From the NCBI GenBank assembly GCA_027306595.1, contig DAHUZI010000133.1, forward strand, positions 1-61,589: DNA of 61,589 nt. Reading direction: 5' to 3'. Shown piece by piece: positions 23,034 to 32,908 of the stretch. The notes beneath the pieces were generated by a model. It was not told the origin of the DNA. It saw nothing but the letters and a program-made list of their open reading frames with translations, and did no database searches. Each line of letters starts with the position of its first letter. Within the stretch, counting starts at the first letter, position 1. The translations under genes and the position numbers were made by a program. This DNA comes from Candidatus Dormiibacterota bacterium (GTDB taxonomy: Bacteria > Chloroflexota > Dormibacteria > Aeolococcales > Bog-877).

Positions 23034-24022
23034 TGGGGGGCCGCCGCCAGCTGGCCGATGGCGCGGCGGCAGGCGTCGAGCACCAGCGAGCGGGCCGGCT
23101 CCAGGGGCTGGGCGAGGTCGGCGCCGGCGGCGCGCGCGTGTCCCCCACCCCCGAAGGGCGCCACCAGCTCGTGCGCCTCCACCCCGACCCGGGTCCTCAC
23201 GCTGACCTTGGTCGCTTTGGGGCCGGTCACCTTGAAGAGGCAGGCGATCACAAAGGTGTCCAGGGACTGGAGGATGTCGATCAGCCCCTCGGTCTCCTCC
23301 ATGGCGGCTCCGGCCTCCTCGAGGACCGCCGGCGTCACCTCCCCCCACACCAGGCGGCCGTCGCAGTCCAGACGGGCGGCCGCGGTGACCAGGGCGTGGA
23401 GCCGCAGGGTCGAGGCCGGCTGTGACTTGTAGGCCATCCGAGCAATCCAGGCGGGATCGGCGCCGAGTTCGGCGAGCTCGGCGCCGCAGCGCAGCGCCCG
23501 AGCGGTGGTGTTGTCGTGTCGAAAGCCGCCGGTGTCGGTGAGGAGCGCCGCGTAGAGGTTCGTGGCCGCGCCGTGCGCGATCGGCAGCCCCAGCGCCTGG
23601 AGGAGGCGGAGGAGCAGCTCGCCGGTCGCCGGGGCCTGCGTGTCGACGAGGGCGACGTCGCCGAAGCCGCCGTTGCTGCGGTGGTGGTCGATCACCACCA
23701 GCTTGGGGGCGCGCTCGATCCGCTCGCGCAGCTCCCCGAAGCGGCTCGGGCTGCCGGCGTCGAAGGTCATCGCCACCGCGTGGTCGGGGGCCAAGTGCTG
23801 ATTCACGAGGGGATAGCCGGGCAAGAAGCGAAGGAGCCGGGGGACCGGCGGCGGCACCCACGGGTAGGTGCGCTTCCCGCTTCGCTCGAGGGCGTCCGCC
23901 ATCGCCAGCACGCTGCCCAGCGAGTCGGCGTCGGCGTCCTTGTGGCCGACCAGCAGGAAGTCGTCGGACTCGGCGAGGATCCGCCCGATCGCGGCCACGA
24001 TGGCGGGGTCGAGCCCGGTCAC
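23030..24022 (-). CDS. nrnA: DHH/DHHA1 phosphoesterase, nanoRNase/pAp phosphatase, 330 aa
   Basis: The DHH domain shows 'VGHKDADADSLGSVLAM' and the DHH box 'LVVIDHHRSNGGFGDVALVD'; the C-terminal DHHA1 domain shows 'VAPFGGGGHARAAGADL'. Such enzymes degrade 2-5 nt RNA and dephosphorylate pAp, with Mn2+ bound by the Asp/His motifs. GTG 24022 overlaps the rbfA stop. The position between rbfA and truB is common in Firmicutes and Chloroflexota. Confidence 0.92.
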   Translation of the reverse strand: MTGLDPAIVAAIGRILAESDDFLLVGHKDADADSLGSVLAMADALERSGKRTYPWVPPPVPRLLRFLPGYPLVNQHLAPDHAVAMTFDAGSPSRFGELRERIERAPKLVVIDHHRSNGGFGDVALVDTQAPATGELLLRLLQALGLPIAHGAATNLYAALLTDTGGFRHDNTTARALRCGAELAELGADPAWIARMAYKSQPASTLRLHALVTAAARLDCDGRLVWGEVTPAVLEEAGAAMEETEGLIDILQSLDTFVIACLFKVTGPKATKVSVRTRVGVEAHELVAPFGGGGHARAAGADLAQPLEPARSLVLDACRRAIGQLAAAPQ

Positions 24023-24420
24023 GGGGCCTTCTCCCCGCCCGCCCGGTCCGGCAGGCGCTCCAGGACCTCGCTGATGTGGACGGCGTAGGCGATCGACTCG
24101 TCTAGGACGAAGTGGAGCCGGGGGATCCGCCTCAGGTTGGTCAGGCGCTCGCCCAGCCGGTGGCGGAGGAAGCCGCCGAGGTGCTCGAGTCGGTCGACCG
24201 CCAGGCGCCGGCGGGCGTCGTCGCCGACCACGCTGATCCTCACCGTCGCCTCCTGGAGATCGCGGCTGCAGGAGACGCTGACGACGGTCGCCATCCCCAC
24301 TCGGGGATCCTTGACGTCGGCGAGTAGGCAGGCCGCCAGCTCCGCCCGCAGCTGGCTGTTGACCCGCTCGAGTCGGTGGGAGGGGGCGTGGGACCCGGAC
24401 ACGGCGGAAGGCGCGCTCAC
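24019..24420 (-). CDS. rbfA: ribosome-binding factor A, 133 aa
   Basis: A small KH-like protein that binds 16S rRNA during 30S maturation. 'HRLERVNSQLRAELAACLL', 'VKDPRVGMATVVSVSCSRDL' and the 'LRRIPRLHFVLDESIAYA' segment are diagnostic. The GTG start overlaps the infB stop by 4 nt, and its stop overlaps nrnA. Confidence 0.94.
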   Translation of the reverse strand: MSAPSAVSGSHAPSHRLERVNSQLRAELAACLLADVKDPRVGMATVVSVSCSRDLQEATVRISVVGDDARRRLAVDRLEHLGGFLRHRLGERLTNLRRIPRLHFVLDESIAYAVHISEVLERLPDRAGGEKAP

Positions 24421-26177
24421 GCGTTCCGCTGCTGGACCACCGATACCTCGAGGACGTCACCGACCTGGAAGTCCTGGTAGTCGCCGAGGTCGATGCCGCA
24501 GTCGTAGCCCTCGCTCACCTCGCGGACGTCCTCCTTGAAGCGCCGAAGGGAGGAGATCCGGCCGCGGTGGACCTCACGATTGTCGCGGCGCACGCTGACG
24601 ACGCCATCGCGGACAACCCGACCCTCCAGGACGTGGGAGCCGGCGATGAATCCGGTCTTGGGCACCCGGATGCGCTGTCGCACCTCCGCCCGGCCGCTGA
24701 AGACCTCCTCGAAGGTCGGTTCGTGCAGGCCGCGGATGGCGCGCTCGATGTCCTCGGTGAGGTGGTAGACGACGTCATAGGTGCGGACGTCGACATGCTG
24801 GCGATCGGCGACCTGGCGGGCGTTCGCGTCCGGCCGAACGTTGTAGCCGACCACGATCGCGCCGGCCGCGGCCGCGAGGTTGACGTCGTCCTCAGTGATC
24901 GGCCCGACCCCCTCGAGGACCATGGTCAGGCGCACGAGCGGGTCGCTGAACCGCTGGAGCACACCCCGGAGCGCCTCCAGCGCGCCGTGGCTGTCGGCCT
25001 TGACCACGAGCCCGAGATCGCGGACCGCCGCCTGCCCCTGGCGGGAGAGGTCGGCCAGGCTCACCCGCCGGACCGCCGGCGTCCCCCCGCCGGCGGCGGC
25101 GAGGCGGGCCTCGGCCAGCGTGCGCGCTGCCCGCTCGCTGGCCAAGACCTCGAAGCGATCACCGGCGCGCGGAACCGACGGGAGCCCGGCGACCAGCGCC
25201 GGCTGGCTGGGGCCGGCCTGGTGGATGCGCCGCCCACGATCGTCGGACATCGACCGGACTCGGCCCGCGATCGTGCCCACGACGACGTGGTCCTGGAGGT
25301 GGAGGGTGCCGTCCTGGACGAGGACGGTAGCGAGGGGGCCCTGGCCGCGGTCGAGGTGGGCGTCGATAACGGTCCCGGTCGCCGGCAGGCTCGGATCCGC
25401 CGTCGGCTCCTGGAGGTCCGCCACCAGCAGGATCATCTCGAGGAGGTGCGGGATGCCCTCGCCCGACCGCGCCGAGACCGGCACCGCGACCACCTCGCCG
25501 CCGTACTCCTCCACGACCAGCTGGCGCTCGGTCAGCTGCTGCTTGACCCGATCGGGGTTGGCATCGGGGAGATCGACCTTGTTGATCGCCACGATGAGGG
25601 GGACCCCCGCCGCCCGGGCGTGCTGGATCGCCTCGTCGGTCTGGGGCATGATCCCGTCGTCGGCGGCCACCACCAGCACCGCCACGTCCGTGACGTTGGC
25701 CCCCCGGGCGCGCATGGCCGTGAAGGCCTCGTGGCCCGGGGTGTCGATGAAGGTGATCGCCCGCCCCTCCCAGGTGACCACGCTAGCCCCGATCCGCTGG
25801 GTGATCCCGCCCGCCTCGCTGGCGGCGACCTGGGTGTGGCGGATCGCGTCCAGCAGGCTCGTCTTGCCGTGGTCCACATGGCCGAGGACCGTGACGACCG
25901 GCGGTCGGGGCACCCCCTGGCCGGCGGCGCGGGCCACCCGAGCCGGGGCTGGCGCCGACACGCCGGTGACGGCGGCGGCCCCGGCGGGGACCACCTCGAC
26001 GGCGAACTGCTCCGCGAGCAGGCGGGCGGTCGCGAACTCGAGATTCTGGTTGATGCTCGCGAGGATGCGGTGCTGGAGGAGGGCCTTGGAGATCTCCGCG
26101 GGGGGGACGCCGAAGGCCTGTCCGAGCTCCTTGACCGTGAGCCGGGGGGGCAGGGCGACCTGCTTCACGATGGCGAT
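24417..26177 (-). CDS. infB: translation initiation factor IF-2, ~586 aa
   Basis: The GTPase that places initiator tRNA on the 30S subunit. G motifs: '[19 protein letters not shown]', '[10 protein letters not shown]', 'NKVDLPDA'. A short N-domain ('[20 protein letters not shown]') precedes it, so the long N-terminal extension of proteobacterial IF-2 is absent. There is no ATG near the start. GTG 26168 is in frame, but GGAGGA (26184-26189) is ideally spaced (6 nt) only for an ATC codon at 26177; I mark the start there and note GTG 26168 as the conservative alternative. The gene overlaps ylxR. Confidence 0.93.
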   Translation of the reverse strand: MAIVKQVALPPRLTVKELGQAFGVPPAEISKALLQHRILASINQNLEFATARLLAEQFAVEVVPAGAAAVTGVSAPAPARVARAAGQGVPRPPVVTVLGHVDHGKTSLLDAIRHTQVAASEAGGITQRIGASVVTWEGRAITFIDTPGHEAFTAMRARGANVTDVAVLVVAADDGIMPQTDEAIQHARAAGVPLIVAINKVDLPDANPDRVKQQLTERQLVVEEYGGEVVAVPVSARSGEGIPHLLEMILLVADLQEPTADPSLPATGTVIDAHLDRGQGPLATVLVQDGTLHLQDHVVVGTIAGRVRSMSDDRGRRIHQAGPSQPALVAGLPSVPRAGDRFEVLASERAARTLAEARLAAAGGGTPAVRRVSLADLSRQGQAAVRDLGLVVKADSHGALEALRGVLQRFSDPLVRLTMVLEGVGPITEDDVNLAAAAGAIVVGYNVRPDANARQVADRQHVDVRTYDVVYHLTEDIERAIRGLHEPTFEEVFSGRAEVRQRIRVPKTGFIAGSHVLEGRVVRDGVVSVRRDNREVHRGRISSLRRFKEDVREVSEGYDCGIDLGDYQDFQVGDVLEVSVVQQRNA

Positions 26178-26488
26178 GGTCGATCCTCCACGTCGTGGGC
26201 CGGGGATTGGGACGGCGGGGGCGCGGCGGCGAGCCCGTCCGCCAGGGCCGCGAGGTCCACCGCCGCAGCTGGGAGTCGGAGGGCCCGCGCCAGTCGGCCG
26301 CGGCCGCCCGCCGTCTTGAGGCACTCCATCCTCGCACAGCAGTAGGCCCCGCGGCCAAGGCGGGGGGCGCCAGTCACCTCCCAGACGGCCCGCCCCCCCC
26401 GAGCGCACAGCCGCCGGAGCGCTGACTGCGGCCGCCTGGTGCCACAGCCCAGGCAGCGGCGGACCGGCGTGCGCGGCGGCCGGCTCAC
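26165..26488 (-). CDS. ylxR: YlxR/RnpM family RNA-binding protein, 107 aa
   Basis: '[20 protein letters not shown]' and '[14 protein letters not shown]' give the CLxC/RGAYxC pattern of DUF448, a small basic protein encoded between nusA and infB that in Bacillus relatives modulates RNase P. The GTG start overlaps the nusA stop, and the 3' end runs into the infB start. The C-terminal 35 residues are non-conserved. Confidence 0.88.
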   Translation of the reverse strand: MSRPPRTPVRRCLGCGTRRPQSALRRLCARGGRAVWEVTGAPRLGRGAYCCARMECLKTAGGRGRLARALRLPAAAVDLAALADGLAAAPPPSQSPAHDVEDRPSPS

Positions 26489-27537
26489 CCCTGGGCGCGG
26501 ATGTCGATCCGCCAGCCGGTGAGGCGCGCGGCCAGCCGGGCGTTCTGCCCGGCGCGCCCGATCGCGAGCGAGAGCTGGTCGGGCGCGACCGCGACCGTGG
26601 CCCGCCGGGTGGCGGGTTCCAGCTCCACGGACCGCACGGCAGCGGGGGCCAGGGCGGCGGCCACGAAGCGCGCCGGGTCCGGGTGCCAGGCGACGATGTC
26701 GACCCGCTCCGGGGCCACCTCGCGGGTGACCTGGGCGATGCGGACGCCCCGGGGGCCGACGCAGGCCCCGACGGGGTCGACCCCGGCCCGCGTCGACCCG
26801 ACCGCGACCTTCGAGCGGCGACCGGCCTCGCGGGCGATCGCTTCGACCGTGACCAGCCCCTCGGCCACCTCGGGCACCTCGGTCTCGAGGAGCCGGCGGA
26901 GGAGAAGCGGATCGGCGCGGGACACGCGCGGCGCCAGGTCACCGGCCCCCTCGGGGACCTCGAGGAGGACGAGCTTGCGGTGCTGACCCCGGACCATGCG
27001 CTCGCCCGGCAGCTGGTCCCCTGGCGCGAGCGCGACCTCGAGGGAGCCGACGCGGAGCCGGATCGCGCCACCCTCGCTCCGCTCCACGATCCCGTCGACG
27101 AGCTGACCGCGCAGGGCCAGCGCCTCGGCGCGCATCCGGGAGCGGTCCGCCGCCCGGACCCGGGCGGCCAGGGCGGCCTTGGCGACCCGCACGGCCCGGC
27201 CGACCACCGCCGACGGGGCGTCCTGCTCGCGCGTCACCACGTCTCCCAGCTCCGCCGCCGGGTCCGCCACCCGCGCTGCGGCGAGGTCGATTTCCCCGGG
27301 GCCGGCGGGGGGGCCGGCCACGACCAGCGCCCGCCACCGGACCCGAAGCCGGCCGTTGGCGAGATCGAGGACCGGCTCGGCCCCCGGCCAGGGGCTGAGC
27401 CGCTGCGTCCAGGCGGCCTGGATCGCGTGCTCCACGGTGGCGACGACCGTCCGGTCGTCGAGGCCGTGGGCCTCGCGCAGGCCGCGGAGAGCGGCGCCGC
27501 GCTCGCCGTCGGGCGGGGCCGCGGCGGTTGGGCTCAC
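26485..27537 (-). CDS. nusA: transcription termination/antitermination factor NusA, 350 aa
   Basis: N-domain (res ~1-125), S1 domain ('GIVERSEGGAIRLRVGSLEV'), then KH1/KH2 with 'SKVAVGSTRAGVDPVGACVG' and 'PDQLSLAIGRAGQNARLAAR'. It binds RNA polymerase and nascent RNA. The length is that of the short NusA without acidic repeats. GTG 27537 overlaps the rimP stop. The N-terminal domain is somewhat divergent and Ala-rich compared with typical NusA. Confidence 0.94.
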   Translation of the reverse strand: MSPTAAAPPDGERGAALRGLREAHGLDDRTVVATVEHAIQAAWTQRLSPWPGAEPVLDLANGRLRVRWRALVVAGPPAGPGEIDLAAARVADPAAELGDVVTREQDAPSAVVGRAVRVAKAALAARVRAADRSRMRAEALALRGQLVDGIVERSEGGAIRLRVGSLEVALAPGDQLPGERMVRGQHRKLVLLEVPEGAGDLAPRVSRADPLLLRRLLETEVPEVAEGLVTVEAIAREAGRRSKVAVGSTRAGVDPVGACVGPRGVRIAQVTREVAPERVDIVAWHPDPARFVAAALAPAAVRSVELEPATRRATVAVAPDQLSLAIGRAGQNARLAARLTGWRIDIRAQG

Positions 27538-28046
27538 AGGTCGACCAGGCGGCGCGCGGCCACGAGCTGGGACCTGGCGATTCGCCGCCGCTCGCCGGCG
27601 CGCCGCCGACCGGCCCGGACCTCGAGCTCGAGCGCGTCGGGGCCGACCGCGACCAGCCAGCCCTCGAGGAAGATTCGTCCCGCGGGCTGGCTGGGGGGCT
27701 CGATCGCCGGCCCCTTCTCGGCGGTCGCCACCTCGAGCCGGACGCGGTGGCCGACCGCGGCGGCGAGCTGGGCGTCGCCGTCGAGCGGGCGCTCGGCTCC
27801 CGGCGAGCTCACCTCCAGGGTGTATGGCCCCGGCAGGGGATCGGCGCTGTCGAGCCATTGGGAGACGGTCCGGCTCGCCTGGCCGCACTCGTCCACCGTC
27901 ACCCCGCCGGGCCGGTCCACGACCAGCCGCAGCCGCCCGCCGCCCCGCCCCCGCGCCCACGACACCCCGACCAGCTCGAGGCCGGCGGGGTCGAGGAGCC
28001 GGGCGATGATCGGGGCCAGTCGCTCGGCCTCGTCCACCTCGCCCAC
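27534..28046 (-). CDS. rimP: ribosome maturation factor RimP, 170 aa
   Basis: 'LVGVSWARGRGGGRLRLVVD' with the following 'VTVDECGQASRTVSQWLD' and 'YTLEVSSPGAERPL' are the diagnostic RimP segments. It acts in 30S assembly and heads the rimP-nusA-ylxR-infB-rbfA-nrnA-truB-ribF run. GTG start, 22 nt after the secDF stop. Confidence 0.92.
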   Translation of the reverse strand: MGEVDEAERLAPIIARLLDPAGLELVGVSWARGRGGGRLRLVVDRPGGVTVDECGQASRTVSQWLDSADPLPGPYTLEVSSPGAERPLDGDAQLAAAVGHRVRLEVATAEKGPAIEPPSQPAGRIFLEGWLVAVGPDALELEVRAGRRRAGERRRIARSQLVAARRLVDL

Positions 28047-28068
28047 CTGGGAGGTCGTGCCTGGCCGA

Positions 28069-30645
28069 CTAGGCGTCGCGCGCCGCCGCGGGGAGCGCGC
28101 GCCTCTGGGCGCCCCCGCGGGCGGGCTGACGCCGGTCGAGCTGGCGCCAGGCGGTCAGAAGCGTGGAGGCGTTGAAGATGGAGCTGTATGTCCCGGAGGC
28201 GACCCCGATCAGCATCGCGAGGACGAAGCTCTGGGTGCTCGAGCCCCCCAGGAGGAAGAGCGCCAGCAGGACGAAGATCACCGTCAGCGAGGTGTTGAGC
28301 GAGCGGGCCAGGGTCTGGGCCACGGACAGGTTGACGATCTGCTCGAACGTCATGCGGGTCCCGATCACCCGCAGGTTCTCGCGGATGCGGTCGAACACGA
28401 CGATGGTGTCGTGGACCGAGAACCCGACCACGGTCAGGACGGCGGTGACGAAGAGGGTGTCGACCGTCCCGAGCTGCGAGAAGCGGCCGATGATCGCCCA
28501 CAGCCCGACCAGGACGAAGACGTCGTGGACCAGCTTGATCAGGGCCGCGACCGCGAACCGACGGGCGCTCACCATCGACTGGGTGAAGCGCGCGGCCAGG
28601 TAGAGGGCGATGAGGAGGCTGGCCACGATGATCAGCACCACCGAGCTGACCACCAGCGAGGAGGCGATCGTCGGTCCCACCGTCGACTCGTTGACGATGG
28701 GGTTGCCGGCGGCGTCGTGGGGGACCCGGAAGTGGGTGTCCAGCGACCGCACCATGGTGGCCAACTCGCCGGCGGGGATGGGAAGGGTCTGGATGACGTA
28801 GTGGTGGCCGCCCTCCAGCAGCACCTGGGGCTCGCTGTTGGGCGTCGCGGTTCGGGCCACCCGGACCACCTGGGCGATGGTGGGATGGGAGTCGAGGCGG
28901 GCGGTGACCTGGTCGCCGCCCGGGAAGTCGATGCCCAGGCGCAGCCCCCCGATGATGAGGAACAGCAGGCCGGGGATGATGACCGCGAGCGACGCTGCGA
29001 AGAAGGCGTTGCGGCTGCTGACGATGTCGAATCGCCAGCCGGTCGGGGCCGCCAGCTCGCGCGGCGGCGCTCCCGCGGTGCGTAGGTAGAGCTTGGGGTT
29101 GCGGGCGAAGGCGAACCAGCGCTGGCTGTAGTGGAGAAGGGAGTGGGTGATGATGATCGAGGAGAACATGCTCGCCGCCACCCCCACGAAGAGGGTGAGG
29201 GCGAAGCCCTTCACCTGGGGGGCGCCGAAGAAGTAGAGCACGGCGCAGGTGATGCTGGTCGAGATGTTGGAGTCGCGGATCGCCGGCCAGGCCCGCCGGA
29301 GGCCGTGCTCGGTCGCATACGCCAGGGTCTGGCCCTGGCGCAGCTCGTCCTTCATCCGCTCGAAGATGAGCACGTTGGCATCGACCGCCATGCCCACGCT
29401 GAGCACGAACGCGGCCAGTCCGGGCAGGTCGAGCGTGACCGGCACCAGCTTGAAGATCGCCAGGACGATCGCCCCGTAGCCGAGCAGGGCGATGCTGGCG
29501 AGGAGGCCGGGGAAGCGGTAGAACGCGATCATGAAGATGATCACGAGCAGCATCCCGAAGGCGCCCGCGATCAGGGAGCGCTGGACCGACTGCTGGCCCA
29601 GGGTGGCGGACACCGTCGTCACCTGGGCGGGGGCGATCTGGGCCGGGAGCGCTCCCGCGTTGAGCTGGTTCACCAGCCGCTGGGCGGAGTTGAAGGTGAA
29701 GTTGCCGGTGATCTGGGTCTGATTGCTGCTCGGCGACTCGACGCAGGGGGCGGTCAGAACCTGCCCGTCGAGGAAGATCGCCACCTGCGCGAGCGGCGGC
29801 ACCGCGGTCGGGCAGGCGCCCCCGACCCCGCTCGTGGTGCAGTCGGGATTGTGGTTGCACGCCGCGGTGGTCAGCTTGAGCCACTCGTTCGCCCCGGTCG
29901 AGTCGAAGGTGAGGTTGACGGCGTAGCCGCCGCCCGCGGTCTGCCCCACCGCCGCGCTGCTGAGGTCGCTGGCGGTGAGGTGGGTGTCCATCTTCCAGTG
30001 GTACCGCTGCCCGGTGGCGCTGGCCGGGTAGTCGAGCGCGTTGTTGAACTCGCAGCTGGGCTTGGGATGCGCCGCTGGGAAGCAGTTGGGATCGACCAGC
30101 TGCTGCTGGTCGACGCAGGTCGGGGTGGTGCAGGGGATGCCCTTGGCGGGGTCGCCGTTGACGCTGGGCGCACCCGCGACCGGCGTGGCGAAGTGGAGCT
30201 GGGCGGTGGTGCCCAGGGTGCTGAGGGCCTGGTTCACGTCCACCCCGGGCAGGGTGACCAGGATCTGGCTCGTGCCCTGAGCCTGGACCTGGGCCCCCGA
30301 CACCCCGAGCGCGTTGACCCGCCGCTCCAGGATCGTCAGCGTCGCCTGCTGGGCCTCGGCGACGGTCTTGCCCTTGGGCAGCCCGGTGCGACAGCCGATC
30401 CCGGGCGGGTTGTCCGCCCCCTGACAGATCGCGACGGTGAGCTGGGTGCCGCCCTGGAGGTCGAGCCCCTTGTGGAAGTAGAGCTGGGTGCCGAATAGGG
30501 TGGGCGGCTTGTTGTGCGGCAGCGGGCGGCCGAGGGGCACGTGGACGACGACATAGCGGTAGAAGTAGCTGTAGCCGTCGACGAAGATCGCCAGCGCGAC
30601 CACGGCGACGACCAGCGTCAGCCACCACTTGTTGATCCGGATCAC
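28069..30645 (-). CDS. secDF: fused protein-export membrane protein SecDF, 858 aa
   Basis: One polypeptide carries SecD and SecF. The SecD half (res ~1-440) starts with a transmembrane helix and has 'GLDLQGGTQLT' and 'LERRVNALGVSGAQVQ', a large periplasmic-type region (~80-290) and 'SVGMAVDANVLIFERMKDEL'. The SecF half (~480-780) has 'LGIDFPGGDQVT' and 'FSVHDTIVVFDRIRENL'. About 12 transmembrane helices are expected. It uses the ion gradient to help SecYEG late in export. The GTG start overlaps the tgt stop. The C-terminal 40 residues are basic and non-conserved. Confidence 0.95.
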   Translation of the reverse strand: MIRINKWWLTLVVAVVALAIFVDGYSYFYRYVVVHVPLGRPLPHNKPPTLFGTQLYFHKGLDLQGGTQLTVAICQGADNPPGIGCRTGLPKGKTVAEAQQATLTILERRVNALGVSGAQVQAQGTSQILVTLPGVDVNQALSTLGTTAQLHFATPVAGAPSVNGDPAKGIPCTTPTCVDQQQLVDPNCFPAAHPKPSCEFNNALDYPASATGQRYHWKMDTHLTASDLSSAAVGQTAGGGYAVNLTFDSTGANEWLKLTTAACNHNPDCTTSGVGGACPTAVPPLAQVAIFLDGQVLTAPCVESPSSNQTQITGNFTFNSAQRLVNQLNAGALPAQIAPAQVTTVSATLGQQSVQRSLIAGAFGMLLVIIFMIAFYRFPGLLASIALLGYGAIVLAIFKLVPVTLDLPGLAAFVLSVGMAVDANVLIFERMKDELRQGQTLAYATEHGLRRAWPAIRDSNISTSITCAVLYFFGAPQVKGFALTLFVGVAASMFSSIIITHSLLHYSQRWFAFARNPKLYLRTAGAPPRELAAPTGWRFDIVSSRNAFFAASLAVIIPGLLFLIIGGLRLGIDFPGGDQVTARLDSHPTIAQVVRVARTATPNSEPQVLLEGGHHYVIQTLPIPAGELATMVRSLDTHFRVPHDAAGNPIVNESTVGPTIASSLVVSSVVLIIVASLLIALYLAARFTQSMVSARRFAVAALIKLVHDVFVLVGLWAIIGRFSQLGTVDTLFVTAVLTVVGFSVHDTIVVFDRIRENLRVIGTRMTFEQIVNLSVAQTLARSLNTSLTVIFVLLALFLLGGSSTQSFVLAMLIGVASGTYSSIFNASTLLTAWRQLDRRQPARGGAQRRALPAAARDA

Positions 30646-31862
30646 GCGTTCCGCTGCTCCTCAGGTCCGGGCAATCGGAGGCCGCCCGGCGATGGCGCCC
30701 CATTGTAGGCGGGCGCCGGCCGGTGCTCGCCGGCCGCCTTCGCGCCCGCCGCCAGCTGGGCGAGCCGCGTCGCGCGCAGCTCATCGAAGGCGCCGGCCGC
30801 GATCGCCTCGCGGACCTCGGCCATGAGGGTGCCGAGGTGCTGGAGGTTGTGGAGGCTGAGCAGCCGGTGGACGAGGATCTCGCCGGCCTGAAACCCGTGG
30901 CGGAGGAAGGCGCGGCTGAACCGGCGGCAGGCCGGGCAGGGACAGGTGGCCTCGAGCGGTGCGGGGTCGTCGGCGAAGGCTTGGCGCCGGAGGGCGAGCC
31001 GGCCGCTGCGGGTCAACGCCACCCCGGTGCGGGCGAGCCGGGTGGGGAGGACGCAGTCGAAGAGGTCGACTCCCTGGGCCACCGCGTCGAGGAGGTCGCG
31101 GTCGGTCGCCAGCCCCATGAGGTAGCGCACCGACCCGGTCGGGAGCCCCGCGATGGCGGCCGCGATCGCCGCCGCCCGAACCGGTGGGGGCTCGCCCAGG
31201 ACCAGTCCCCCGAGCGCGTGGCCGTCGAAGCCGCAGGCCGCCACCGCGGCCGCCGACGCCAGCCGGGCCTCGGGGTCGAAGCCCCCCTGGACGATGCCGA
31301 AGACCAGGTGGCCGTCCGCGGGGACGGCGCGGCAGCGGACCGCCCAGGCATGCGTCCGCCGGGTCGCCGCCGCGGCCGCCGCGGGGTCGGCGCCGAAGGG
31401 GACCGGGTGGTCCAGTGCCATGCAGACGTCGGCGCCGAGCTCGAGCTGGATGGCGACGGCCCGCTCCGGCGTGAGCTTGAGACGGTGCCCGTCGTAGGGG
31501 GAGCGGACCACCACCCCCTCGTCGTCGACGGCCGACAGCCGGTCCAGGCTCACGAGCTGGAAGCCGCCGCTGTCGGTGAGGATCGGGCCGTCCCAGCCCA
31601 TGAACCGGTGCAGGCCGCCGAGCGCGGCGATCCGCTCCGCCCCCGGCCGCAGGGCGAGGTGGCAGGCGTTCGCCAGGATCATCTCCGCCCCGGTGGCCGC
31701 CACCTCGTCGGGGTGGCAGGCGCGGACGGCGGCGTGGGTGCCGACCGGCATGAAGGCGGGCGTGGCCACCGCCCCATGGGCGGTCTCGAGCACGCCCGCG
31801 CGGGGACCGCGGGCGTGCTCGCCGACGGTGACCCAGAAGGGGCTGTTCCCCACCGCGCTCAC
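30642..31862 (-). CDS. tgt: queuine tRNA-ribosyltransferase, 406 aa
   Basis: Exchanges guanine 34 for preQ1 in GUN anticodons. 'MILANACHLALRPGAERIAA', 'TDSGGFQLVSLDRLSAVDDE' (catalytic Asp region), 'LVFGIVQGGFDPEAR' and the zinc site 'CPCPACRRFSRAFLRH' are clear. GTG 31862 overlaps the queA stop. Tgt and QueA act in successive steps of queuosine synthesis, and genes for preQ1 synthesis are not in the window. Confidence 0.95.
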   Translation of the reverse strand: MSAVGNSPFWVTVGEHARGPRAGVLETAHGAVATPAFMPVGTHAAVRACHPDEVAATGAEMILANACHLALRPGAERIAALGGLHRFMGWDGPILTDSGGFQLVSLDRLSAVDDEGVVVRSPYDGHRLKLTPERAVAIQLELGADVCMALDHPVPFGADPAAAAAATRRTHAWAVRCRAVPADGHLVFGIVQGGFDPEARLASAAAVAACGFDGHALGGLVLGEPPPVRAAAIAAAIAGLPTGSVRYLMGLATDRDLLDAVAQGVDLFDCVLPTRLARTGVALTRSGRLALRRQAFADDPAPLEATCPCPACRRFSRAFLRHGFQAGEILVHRLLSLHNLQHLGTLMAEVREAIAAGAFDELRATRLAQLAAGAKAAGEHRPAPAYNGAPSPGGLRLPGPEEQRNA

Positions 31863-32908
31863 CCCTGCTGCCAGCCGAGCATGCAGTCGCCGAAGCTGAG
31901 GAATCGGTAGCCGCGGGCGAGTGCCGCCGCGTACGCCGCCGTCACCCGCTCCCAGCCGAAGAAGGCGGCGACGAGGACCAGGAGCGATGACCGAGGCTGA
32001 TGGAAGTTCGTCAGCAGCCCGTCCACCACCCGGAACCCCGCGCCCGGTCGCAGGTAGAGATGGGTGATGCCCTGCCCCGGCTCGACCCCGCCCGCCCCGT
32101 CGGCACGGGTCTCGAGGACCCGGACCACGGTCGTGCCCACCGCGAGGACCCGGCCGCCCCCCTGCCGGCACCGGCCGATGGCGGCCGCGGTCGCGCCGGG
32201 GAGCCGGTAGACCTCACCGTGCATCGGGTGGGCGTCGATGGTGGTGGCGCGGATCGGGGCGAAAGTGCCGATCCCGATCGTGAGCTCGACCCCGGCCACC
32301 CCCACCTCAGCCGCCGCCAGCCGCTCGAGGAGGGGCGCCGTGAGGTGTAGCCCGGCGGTCGGGGCCGCCGCCGAGACCGGCGGCCCCGTGCTCACGACGG
32401 TCTGGTAGCGCTCGGGGTCCTCCAGCCGCGAGCGGATGTAGGGGGGCAGCGGCAACTCCCCAACCCGCTCGAGGTCCACCCCCGGGTCAACCGCGAGCCG
32501 GACGCGGCGCGCGCCGGGATGGCCGCGTCCCGGCCCGAGCACCTCTGCCCGCCAGCCCGCTCCCTCGACCACGGCGCCGACGTGGAGGCGCCGGCCGGGG
32601 CGGACCAGCGCCTCTGCCGCCCCGTCCTCGCTGCCGCCGAGCAGGAGGAGCTCGGCCGAGCGGCCGCCCACCCGGCCGCGCAGGCGCGCGGCTCGCACCC
32701 GGGTCGTGTTGCAGACCACGAGGTCGCCCGGGCGCAGGCACGAGGGCAGGTCGCTCACGCGCCGGTCGTGCAGCGCCCCCGCCGCCAGAACCAGCATTCG
32801 GGCGCCGTCCCGGTCGGCCCGGGGGACCTGGGCGATCGCCGCCTGCGGGAGCGGGTAGTCGTAGGCGGCGGTCTCCAGGGGCGGGGGCGCGGCCACCGGG
32901 CCGCTCAC
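31859..32908 (-). CDS. queA: S-adenosylmethionine:tRNA ribosyltransferase-isomerase, 349 aa
   Basis: Adds the epoxycyclopentane precursor to preQ1 in tRNA. '[16 protein letters not shown]', '[17 protein letters not shown]', 'GLHLTAPLL' and the C-terminal '[19 protein letters not shown]' are family signatures. The GTG start overlaps the ruvB stop. Length is normal. Confidence 0.95.
   Translation of the reverse strand: MSGPVAAPPPLETAAYDYPLPQAAIAQVPRADRDGARMLVLAAGALHDRRVSDLPSCLRPGDLVVCNTTRVRAARLRGRVGGRSAELLLLGGSEDGAAEALVRPGRRLHVGAVVEGAGWRAEVLGPGRGHPGARRVRLAVDPGVDLERVGELPLPPYIRSRLEDPERYQTVVSTGPPVSAAAPTAGLHLTAPLLERLAAAEVGVAGVELTIGIGTFAPIRATTIDAHPMHGEVYRLPGATAAAIGRCRQGGGRVLAVGTTVVRVLETRADGAGGVEPGQGITHLYLRPGAGFRVVDGLLTNFHQPRSSLLVLVAAFFGWERVTAAYAAALARGYRFLSFGDCMLGWQQG

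Noticed and set aside
24567-26345. 592-aa plus-strand ORF antisense to infB
   Set aside because: It is the shadow of infB in GC-rich DNA; its sequence is the biased reverse of a conserved gene and has no family features. The same holds for the long plus-strand ORFs 18075-19622, 26683-29085, 29131-30498, 30723-31910, 39338-41332, 43366-45384, 47653-49989 and 52271-55564.
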